Assembly: GCA_011522905.1 (NCBI GenBank)
Contig: WTIB01000207.1
Span: 1 to 6,741 of the forward strand
Direction of reading: 5' to 3'
Origin: Crocinitomicaceae bacterium
GTDB taxonomy: Bacteria; Bacteroidota; Bacteroidia; Flavobacteriales_D; Crocinitomicaceae
DNA length: 6,741 bases
The notes under the pieces were generated by a model. It saw only the letters and a program-made list of their open reading frames with translations. It did no database searches and had not been told where the DNA came from. Shown here one piece after another: positions 1 through 6,108 of the stretch; positions within the stretch are counted from its first letter, which is position 1; the number at the start of each line of letters is the position of its first letter. Both the position numbers and the translations under genes were made by a program.

Positions 1-2185
1 GTCTCATGGCGGCCGATGCGAGTTGATCATCTGGAAAATAATAACCACCAACATTCATTGGTTTTCCCTGTGATCCATTAAGCTGATCTATGATGCTTGC
101 TTCATTTGCACTTAGTGCTTCTGCTATTTCTGTAAATCTATTTTTAAGCTCCTCGTCATCATCTTGATTCGCAAGCTCTTGTGCCCAATACATGGCCAAG
201 TAATAATGACTACCACGATTGTCAAGCTCTCCACATTTTCTTGATGGAGATTTATCATTAAGTAAGAAAGTGCTCGTGGCAGCATCTAGCGCCTCACTCA
301 AAACACGTGCTTTTGAATTATCTGTGGTTTCCGATAGGTGCTCTAGCGAAACCGCAAGTGCAAGAAATTCTCCTAATGAGTCCCAGCGAAGGTGATTTTC
401 TTTTTCAAATTGATCTACATGCTTAGGAGCGGATCCTCCTGCTCCAGTTTCAAAAAGTCCTCCCCCATTCATCAGGGGAACGATAGACAACATTTTTGCA
501 GAAGTTCCGAGCTCTAAAATGGGGAAAAGATCGGTTAAGTAATCTCTGAGTACGTTACCGGTAACAGAAATGGTATCCTGACCTTTCTTAATTCTATCTA
601 GAGAAAAAAGTGTGGCATCAAAAGGTGAAAGAATAGAAATATCAAGACCATCGGTATCGTGATTTTGAAGATAAAGATTTACCTTTTCAATCAGCTGTGC
701 GTCATGCGCTCGGTTTTTATCTAACCAAAAAACAGCCGGATTACCGGTAGCCCTAGCCCTGTTTACAGCAAGCTTCACCCAGTCCTGTATGGGTAAATCT
801 TTGACCTGGCACATCCGCCATATATCTCCCTTGCTCACCTTGTGCTCTATCAAAACAGCGCCGCTATCATCACTTACCTGAACGGTTCCCGATTGAGAAA
901 TTTCAAAGGTTTTATCGTGTGATCCGTATTCTTCAGCTTTTTGAGCCATTAATCCAACATTTGACACACTACCCATAGTGGTTGGGTCAAAGGCACCATT
1001 TTGCTTACAAAAGTCTATGGTTGCTTGATATATTGGTGCATAAGATGAGTCAGGAATAACCGCTTTGGTATCTTGCGTGTTGCCTTCGGAATTCCACATT
1101 TTACCCGAAGTTCTAATCATAGCCGGCATTGAGGCATCAATAATGACATCGCTTGGTACGTGTAGGTTGGTAATCCCATTATCTGAATCTACCATAGCCA
1201 AGGCTGGGTTATCCTTGTAGCATTGATGAATGTCATCCATTATTTCTTGCTTGATGTCATCGGGAAGCTTATTCAGCTTTGATATTAAATCTCCAAACCC
1301 ATTATTCACATCAACACCTAATTCAGTGAAAACATCATTATGCTTTTCAAATAAGGATTTAAAGAAAGATCTTACTGCATGACCAAAAATAATCGGATCT
1401 GAAACTTTCATCATGGTCGCTTTCATGTGTAATGAAAACAACAAGTCTTTTTCTTTCGCGTCTATTATTTCTTTATCCAAAAAACTTTTGAGTGCATCAA
1501 CAGACATATATGTGGCATCTATAATTTCGCCTTTCAATACCTTTATAGCATCCTTTAAAACCACTTTTTGACCATTTTCAGAAACTAGAGAAATAGTCAA
1601 GCTACCATCATTTGAAATGGTTACTGACTTTTCATTGGATTTGAAATCTCCTCCCGACATGGATGCGACATGTGTCTTGGAGTCTGAAGTCCAGGCACCC
1701 ATTTTGTGCGGATTTTTTCGGGCATAATTTTTTACGGCTTTTGGAGCTCTTCTATCCGAATTCCCTTCACGAAGTACGGGATTTACAGCACTTCCTTTAA
1801 CTCGGTCATATATGGACTTTACTTGTTTTTCATTTTCATTTTTAGGATCCTCGGGATAGTCCGGCAAAGCATATCCCTTTTCCTGAAGCTCCTTGATTGT
1901 TGCTTTTAATTGAGGAATTGAAGCACTTATATTTGGAAGCTTAATGATATTCGCCTCAGGAGTTTTAGCCAACTTACCCAATTCACTTAAAGCATCATTA
2001 ACTCTTTGATTTTCGGTCAGCACATCAGAAAATTGAGAAAGCACCCTTCCCGACAATGAGATGTCTCTCGTTTCTACATTGAGATTTGCGCTAGAAGCAA
2101 AGGCCTTTACAATAGGCAAAAATGAATAGGTAGCGAGAGCCGGAGCTTCATCAGTTTTGGTATAAATTATGGTTGGTTTTTGCAT
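1..2185 (-). CDS. icd: Monomeric NADP-dependent isocitrate dehydrogenase (IDH-II), C-terminus cut by the window edge
   Basis: This enzyme oxidatively decarboxylates isocitrate to 2-oxoglutarate and makes NADPH in the cytoplasmic TCA cycle. I translated the minus strand from ATG at 2185-2183: 728 residues are visible and the frame is open at base 1. The visible end (AAMR) matches the point about 12-15 residues before the end of known family members of about 740 residues. The sequence is near-colinear with the Azotobacter vinelandii enzyme. The ligand residues I recall from that structure fall at identical numbers: N85, S132, R145, K255, D350, Y420, R547, D548 and D552 for isocitrate and metal, and H589, R600 and R649 for NADP. 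This argues for an active, NADP-specific enzyme with no net indels. It is unrelated in sequence to the dimeric Icd of E. coli. It is transcribed divergently from the DUF4403 gene and has its own candidate promoter at 2220-2250. Confidence 0.97.
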   Translation of the reverse strand, partial: MQKPTIIYTKTDEAPALATYSFLPIVKAFASSANLNVETRDISLSGRVLSQFSDVLTENQRVNDALSELGKLAKTPEANIIKLPNISASIPQLKATIKELQEKGYALPDYPEDPKNENEKQVKSIYDRVKGSAVNPVLREGNSDRRAPKAVKNYARKNPHKMGAWTSDSKTHVASMSGGDFKSNEKSVTISNDGSLTISLVSENGQKVVLKDAIKVLKGEIIDATYMSVDALKSFLDKEIIDAKEKDLLFSLHMKATMMKVSDPIIFGHAVRSFFKSLFEKHNDVFTELGVDVNNGFGDLISKLNKLPDDIKQEIMDDIHQCYKDNPALAMVDSDNGITNLHVPSDVIIDASMPAMIRTSGKMWNSEGNTQDTKAVIPDSSYAPIYQATIDFCKQNGAFDPTTMGSVSNVGLMAQKAEEYGSHDKTFEISQSGTVQVSDDSGAVLIEHKVSKGDIWRMCQVKDLPIQDWVKLAVNRARATGNPAVFWLDKNRAHDAQLIEKVNLYLQNHDTDGLDISILSPFDATLFSLDRIKKGQDTISVTGNVLRDYLTDLFPILELGTSAKMLSIVPLMNGGGLFETGAGGSAPKHVDQFEKENHLRWDSLGEFLALAVSLEHLSETTDNSKARVLSEALDAATSTFLLNDKSPSRKCGELDNRGSHYYLAMYWAQELANQDDDEELKNRFTEIAEALSANEASIIDQLNGSQGKPMNVGGYYFPDDQLASAAMR

Positions 2186-2219
2186 TGTGAATGTTTTATT
2201 TCAAGGGCATAAAGAAGAG

Positions 2220-2250
2220 CAAATTTAGTTATTCTTTCGCACCTTTCGAA
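2220..2250 (-). promoter_or_regulatory. Candidate Bacteroidota sigma-A-type promoter of icd
   Basis: Read on the minus strand, TAAATTTG at 2227-2220 is a perfect match to the Bacteroidota -7 consensus TANNTTTG. Nineteen bases upstream is TTCG at 2250-2247, one mismatch from the TTTG -33 element. Transcription would start near 2215 and leave a leader of about 30 bases before the icd ATG. The -7 match and the leader length are good. The -33 match is imperfect and lies in a TTCGAA palindrome, so this is an inference from consensus only. Confidence 0.5.
2234..2248 (+). repeat. Short tandem CTTTCG repeat in the divergent promoter region
   Basis: CTTTCG occurs at 2234-2239 and again at 2243-2248, nine bases apart start to start. 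A further TTTCG lies at 2270-2274. The second copy overlaps the candidate -33 element of icd and a TTCGAA palindrome at 2245-2250. It could be part of an operator, but the units are short and could occur by chance in AT-rich DNA. Confidence 0.25.
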
Positions 2251-2367
2251 TGTAATAGGCTTTCAAATTTTTCGTTAGGTAATAAAAAGAGTTGTAGAAC
2301 TTTAAAAGCGCGATGCCTAGAGTTAAAAAAATCAATTAATTTGGCAGAGCCTGAAAACGCGAATTAC

Positions 2368-3759
2368 ATGTCATATAAATTTTGCTTTTGCATATGTTTC
2401 TTCGTAATTATTGCTTACGGTTGCCGATCAATTGAAGCGACAATCCCAAAACTTGAAAACGTTGAATTAAAGCCGTTCACCCCAAAAGAATCGGTTATGA
2501 ACATAGACCTTCAGGCAAGTCTGAGCCCAATATTTAATATGGTAGAGTCAAATACACCTAAAGAGTTTAGTGGAGCCGAGCAATCTTGCGAAGGCATTAG
2601 TTATGCTTATCATTTTAGGAGAGATCCATTTAAATTTAATACGTCTCCTAAGGAAGTACTCTATACCCTAAATGGTGATTTTTCCCTTGAGCTAAATTAT
2701 TGTCCACTTTGCGTTACGGTTCTAGGAAAAAGCTCATGTACGATGCCAAGAATTTATGGTTCCTGCGGGATTGACGAGCCAAGAATCAGGTACACCATGA
2801 CTTACGGAACACGCATCAAATTAAATAAGAACTACACTTTAAGCTCCACTACCAAGTTGAAGAATTTCAAGATTAAAGATCCCTGCGAAATTACATTTAT
2901 TAACTATGATGTCACCAGTGAAGTAAAAGAAGAAATGGAGACAGAGCTCAGAGCAATGGAAGAAAAAATTGATAAAGAGATTTCTCAAATTAACCTAAAA
3001 AGCAAGGTGGATTCACTGTGGAGAGAGCTTAACAAGCCTATTAAGATTGGGTCATACGGGCAATTAAATATAAATCCAAAAAGAATAACCATAAGTGATG
3101 TGCAATATCACGAAAGAATGGCAAATGTCTCATTGAATTTGTTTTTTGCACCCTTCGTATCTACTCAAGATGAGGTAAGCGCGAATGTAAACTTGGAGGA
3201 TATGTCTACGCATCAAGAGACAAATGGCTTTGATATAACTGCAGATTTCAAGGCCAGCTTTGATTCTCTGTCCGCTATATTGAGGAAGGAGCTATACAAT
3301 TATGAAATTCAAATTAAGGGAAAAGATTTTGTCATAAAAGATCTTACAATTGTTGGAGTAAAAGACAGCAAGCTTGTGTTTAAGCTGGTTTTTGAGGGCC
3401 ATAGAAATGGAACATTCTATCTTATTGCCACACCCTTTTTAGATAAAAAAAATCAGCTGTTGCGTTTTGATGATATTGATTTTGAATTGGAAACAAAAAG
3501 CCTCCTTTTGAAATCGGCGGAATGGCTTATGAGTAAAAAGGTAATCAATACGCTAAAAGAAAAATCTACAATAGATCTTTCTAAGCATCTAACAGCTATA
3601 AAATCCAACATAAAGAAAAAGCTAAACAATGAAATTGTAAACGGAATTCATGCGGAAACAAGTATCAGTGATTTGAGAATCGAGAACTTATTATTATCTT
3701 CCAAACATATAGCTATTAGAACGAGTATTACAGGGAATTTAAAAATTAGAATTGATTAA
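2368..3759 (+). CDS. DUF4403 family lipoprotein
   Basis: This is a predicted exported lipoprotein of 463 residues and unknown function. I chose ATG 2368 because it gives a short signal peptide: K4, then a hydrophobic run rich in Cys and Phe, ending in AYGC with C19 as the lipidated residue. The upstream in-frame ATG at 2191 would put 59 non-hydrophobic residues ahead of it. The tyrosine in the lipobox is not ideal. Assignment to DUF4403 rests on the family pattern: a conserved Cys (C173), then a D181-V-T segment, a charged helix at about 185-210, W218 with a PI pair at 224-225, and a second beta-rich half. Length also fits. After C19, mature cysteines include C74, C112, C115, C124, C133 and C173, which could form disulfides in the periplasm. 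I infer, with low certainty, a two-lobed lipid-binding (TULIP-like) fold. The stop codon abuts the ATG of the OmpA gene, so the two are probably coupled. No Shine-Dalgarno sequence is visible. Confidence 0.82.
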   Translation: MSYKFCFCICFFVIIAYGCRSIEATIPKLENVELKPFTPKESVMNIDLQASLSPIFNMVESNTPKEFSGAEQSCEGISYAYHFRRDPFKFNTSPKEVLYTLNGDFSLELNYCPLCVTVLGKSSCTMPRIYGSCGIDEPRIRYTMTYGTRIKLNKNYTLSSTTKLKNFKIKDPCEITFINYDVTSEVKEEMETELRAMEEKIDKEISQINLKSKVDSLWRELNKPIKIGSYGQLNINPKRITISDVQYHERMANVSLNLFFAPFVSTQDEVSANVNLEDMSTHQETNGFDITADFKASFDSLSAILRKELYNYEIQIKGKDFVIKDLTIVGVKDSKLVFKLVFEGHRNGTFYLIATPFLDKKNQLLRFDDIDFELETKSLLLKSAEWLMSKKVINTLKEKSTIDLSKHLTAIKSNIKKKLNNEIVNGIHAETSISDLRIENLLLSSKHIAIRTSITGNLKIRID

Positions 3760-4905
3760 ATGAGGCGTCATGTAATTTGCATTATGATAATTGCGCTGGT
3801 CTCCTTGAATTCATTAGGCCAAAGAACTTCATATTACACTTGTGATCAGGGGATATCTTTATCTCACAACAATTATTATCATTTGGCCTTTCAGGGAAGA
3901 AAAGGAATTGATAAATCGGCATTAAATGGTTACGCTAAAAATCAAGAACTTTCCAAAAATCAGGTATGGTTATTTTTTGACCCCCCGTCATCAGGACTGA
4001 TTTTACTCAACACAAAACACGATGACCTCTCATTTAGAACCTATATTTTGGCTGAAAATAGTGAAGGAATTTGCCGGGATTTTGATAAGGGGAAGGCCAA
4101 ATTGTTATTCAACGAATCAAATAATACGAAACTAAGTGAGCAAAACATTTTTGTGGAGGGCGGAATGAGATATGCAATTGTTCTGGTAGGAAAAGAAAAA
4201 ATAACGGACTCACTTGAATTGGAAATTCATTTTTCGCCTCAGGATGCTCAAGGGAATGAGATTATAGATTCATTATTATTTGATTTGACAGGTCATTCAA
4301 GAGACAAGAAGTTTTCATTATGCATTCGTAATGCACAAAATAAAAAACCTGTAAAGGGGAAAATATCGTTTAATGGCTCTAACGAAATAGATGGAGCTTA
4401 TGTAGCTAGTGATTTAATTATGAACCTTAAACGAAGTGTAAAAAAATGCGAGCTGAAAATTGATGCCGAAGGATTTTTATCCTTTGACAAGGAGGATTAC
4501 AAAATTATTTTGGGGGAAAATGGATTTCAAGATACGATTTACTTAAAACCATTGATCAGGGGAACCGTAGCTAAAATTGACGAAATTTATTTTGCTGCAG
4601 GAATGGCAATTATTCTGGAGGAATCTGCACCTAAGCTGAATCGTTTAAGGGATTTTTTATTGGTTAACCCAACTGTAAATATAGAAATTCAAGGACATGT
4701 AAACGGAGACGGGAAACAGTCGATGAAATCAAAACGGCTGTCAAAAAAAAGGGCTAAAAGTGTTTTGGCATATCTATTTCAAGCGGGGATAGCTAAAGAG
4801 CGCTTAAGTGCCAAAGGTTTTGGTTTTACACGCCCTGTATACGCTCAACCAAAAAACGAAATGGAAAAAGAAGCGAATCGAAGGGTAGAGATCCTAATCA
4901 AATAA
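3760..4905 (+). CDS. Secreted protein with C-terminal OmpA-like domain
   Basis: This 381-residue envelope protein has a signal peptide at 1-20 (RR near the start, a hydrophobic core, likely cleavage SLG|Q). Residues 21 to about 180 are beta-rich and I do not recognise them. Residues about 183-264 look like a carboxypeptidase-regulatory-type beta sandwich, with a KKPVKGKI strand at 195-202 and a D235-A-E-G-F turn. Residues about 270-381 are an OmpA C-terminal domain: IYF near the start, GHVN at 312-315, LSKKRA at 327-332 and NRRVEI at 373-378. In A. baumannii OmpA an Asp and an Arg bind diaminopimelate of peptidoglycan. Here the Arg is kept (R331) but the Asp is Asn (N315), a variant I recall in other Bacteroidota OmpA proteins. 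No beta-barrel is evident, so it is probably periplasmic. The ATG follows the DUF4403 stop codon directly, which suggests translational coupling and shared regulation. The gene ends three bases from the convergent DUF420 gene. Confidence 0.88.
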   Translation: MRRHVICIMIIALVSLNSLGQRTSYYTCDQGISLSHNNYYHLAFQGRKGIDKSALNGYAKNQELSKNQVWLFFDPPSSGLILLNTKHDDLSFRTYILAENSEGICRDFDKGKAKLLFNESNNTKLSEQNIFVEGGMRYAIVLVGKEKITDSLELEIHFSPQDAQGNEIIDSLLFDLTGHSRDKKFSLCIRNAQNKKPVKGKISFNGSNEIDGAYVASDLIMNLKRSVKKCELKIDAEGFLSFDKEDYKIILGENGFQDTIYLKPLIRGTVAKIDEIYFAAGMAIILEESAPKLNRLRDFLLVNPTVNIEIQGHVNGDGKQSMKSKRLSKKRAKSVLAYLFQAGIAKERLSAKGFGFTRPVYAQPKNEMEKEANRRVEILIK

Positions 4906-4908
4906 ATA

Positions 4909-5433
4909 TTAATAGTACGGAGAAATCATCACATAGACCAGCACTCCAGTAACGGCTACATACAGCCACAGAGGAAACGCAAATTTTGTCCACTTTTTAT
5001 GCCTTACAAAGTCTCCTTGCCAAGCAAAAAGGTATGCAAATAAAACGATTGGTATAACGACCATACTCAGTAAAATATGCGATATCAAAAGGAAGAAATA
5101 AATCATTTTTAATATGCCTTCCCCACCATAAGGAGTTGTATCAGAGGTCATATGATACAAAACATAAAGCAGTAAGAATAAAATGGAAAAAATCAAACAA
5201 ACCTGTATTACCCTTTGATGAAGCTTCCTATTCTTTCTTTTAATGGCAACTATCGCGACGATCAAACCAATGGCCGTAAGTGCATTTAAGGAAGCATAAA
5301 TAGGAGGAAGAAAGCCCAAATCAACTCCTTCAATTTTTACAGTAAATAAAATAGCCACGGCAATGGGAATGACAATTGAAACAGCCCATATCGCTTGTTT
5401 AAGTTTTTTATCGTTTTTTGAAATGGTATTCAT
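4909..5433 (-). CDS. DUF420 family membrane protein (CtaM-like, putative haem-copper oxidase assembly)
   Basis: This 174-residue integral membrane protein has five predicted helices, at about 15-33, 43-64, 74-94, 108-136 and 150-171. Four histidines sit at or near the helix ends (H72, H94, H119, H145), as expected for DUF420 proteins, and could bind haem or metal. The family includes Bacillus YozB and Staphylococcus CtaM. CtaM is reported to be needed for function of the aa3-type quinol oxidase. The gene lies directly downstream of the SCO1 gene and its ATG (5433-5431) overlaps the SCO1 coding end by 26 bases, so the two are co-transcribed and probably translationally coupled. This is a common gene order in Bacteroidota oxidase operons. 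The family call is firm; the assembly role is inferred from homologues and context. The lysine-rich N-terminus before helix 1 supports the chosen start, and there is no alternative ATG nearby. Confidence 0.85.
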   Translation of the reverse strand: MNTISKNDKKLKQAIWAVSIVIPIAVAILFTVKIEGVDLGFLPPIYASLNALTAIGLIVAIVAIKRKNRKLHQRVIQVCLIFSILFLLLYVLYHMTSDTTPYGGEGILKMIYFFLLISHILLSMVVIPIVLFAYLFAWQGDFVRHKKWTKFAFPLWLYVAVTGVLVYVMISPYY

Positions 5434-6106
5434 ATCGCATTAATTTATCAATATCTTGTTTTAACCTTTGGTATTCTTTTTTGTTCAAATCCCCATTAGC
5501 ATCAGTGATATTATATACTCCCCGGACTCTCTGTCTTTTATCCACGAGTGAAAACGCCCCAGAATGGGCATATCCTCCAGCTGCCTCCTCATCCTTACCA
5601 GCAAATATTCTAAAGCTTTCAATTCCAAGACGATGTGTTTTATTTTCATCGCCTGTTAGAAAGCTCCAATTTTCACAGCCCTCACAATAACTATTTTTAT
5701 GTTTTTGGAGAACATGCGGAGTATCATTATTGGGGTCGATTGAGAATGAAAGCAATTGGAAATAGGCAAGGTATTCCTTCTCTTTGAGCCAATCGTATAA
5801 ACGAGACATTTGTACGTTCATAATCGGACAAATTGTTGGACATGATGCAAAGAAAAATTCTGCAACCCATACTTTATTTTCATACGTTTCATTCGTAACC
5901 AAAACAGAGTCTTCATTCAAAAAATCAAAATATGCAATGGTTTCGAACAAGGTGTCTTTTTTCTTTATTCCGTCCTCTTCGATGTCGATTACATCAACAT
6001 GACCGATAAAGGGAAGCCTATTTGATTTTTTCTCAAAGGATTGGCTAGAGTCTTCAGCACAGCTTCCAATAGTAAAGGCGATAATACTCAAAAAAAAGAA
6101 CCTCAT
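5408..6106 (-). CDS. sco1: SCO1/SenC family copper chaperone lipoprotein
   Basis: SCO proteins deliver copper to, or reduce the thiols of, the CuA site in cytochrome c oxidase subunit II on the periplasmic face. This one has 232 residues. A lipoprotein signal ends in IGSC, with C16 as the lipidated residue, so it would be membrane-anchored outside the cytoplasm. The thioredoxin fold carries the three copper ligands: C89 and C93 in the SCPTIC motif, and H181 in YAHSG. S122-I-D-P125 matches the family's SIDP strand. An extra CEGC pair at 141-144, before the WSFLTG strand, is not part of the usual copper site. The gene starts two bases after the stop of the upstream SCO-like gene and overlaps the DUF420 gene by 26 bases. 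The three therefore form one operon read right to left. I see no internal promoter or Shine-Dalgarno sequence. Confidence 0.93.
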   Translation of the reverse strand: MRFFFLSIIAFTIGSCAEDSSQSFEKKSNRLPFIGHVDVIDIEEDGIKKKDTLFETIAYFDFLNEDSVLVTNETYENKVWVAEFFFASCPTICPIMNVQMSRLYDWLKEKEYLAYFQLLSFSIDPNNDTPHVLQKHKNSYCEGCENWSFLTGDENKTHRLGIESFRIFAGKDEEAAGGYAHSGAFSLVDKRQRVRGVYNITDANGDLNKKEYQRLKQDIDKLMRYEYHFKKR

Positions 6107-6108
6107 TA

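Larger units (their letters stand above)
2186..2367. other. Divergent intergenic region between icd and the DUF4403 lipoprotein gene
   Basis: This 182-base AT-rich gap must hold promoters for both diverging transcripts. On the minus strand it has a good Bacteroidota-type -7 box for icd at 2220-2227. On the plus strand the only weak -7 candidate is TTAATTTG at 2336-2343, one mismatch from TANNTTTG. No TTG-like -33 element lies at the right distance from it, so I do not annotate it separately. The plus-strand frame is open from an ATG at 2191, which would add 59 residues to the DUF4403 protein. That extension has no signal sequence and would bury the lipoprotein signal, so I treat it as non-coding. 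I see no RNA gene, riboswitch or strong hairpin. Confidence 0.75.

Noticed and set aside
1706..1909. 67-residue plus-strand open frame inside icd
   Set aside because: It lies entirely antisense to a highly conserved enzyme region. Its hydrophobic composition is the expected mirror of icd codons.
2286..2303. Possible hairpin AGTT-GTAG-AACT in the intergenic region
   Set aside because: The arms pair over only four bases and the outer bases mismatch. There is no U-tract, so it is neither a terminator nor a convincing operator.
2191..2367. N-terminal extension of the DUF4403 reading frame from ATG 2191 (59 residues)
   Set aside because: It starts only six bases from the icd start on the other strand, lacks a signal sequence, would bury the lipoprotein signal, and would cover the divergent promoter region.
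5418..5690. 90-residue plus-strand open frame antisense to the SCO1 gene
   Set aside because: It is a shadow of a well-supported gene, with no recognisable domain and no start signal.
5784..6002. 72-residue plus-strand open frame antisense to the SCO1 gene
   Set aside because: It overlaps the CxxxC region of SCO1 on the opposite strand and shows no family features.
6058..6061. Possible surface-export signal after the SCO1 lipobox (C-A-E-D)
   Set aside because: The acidic pair resembles Bacteroidota lipoprotein export signals only loosely, and SCO function requires a periplasmic location near the inner membrane.
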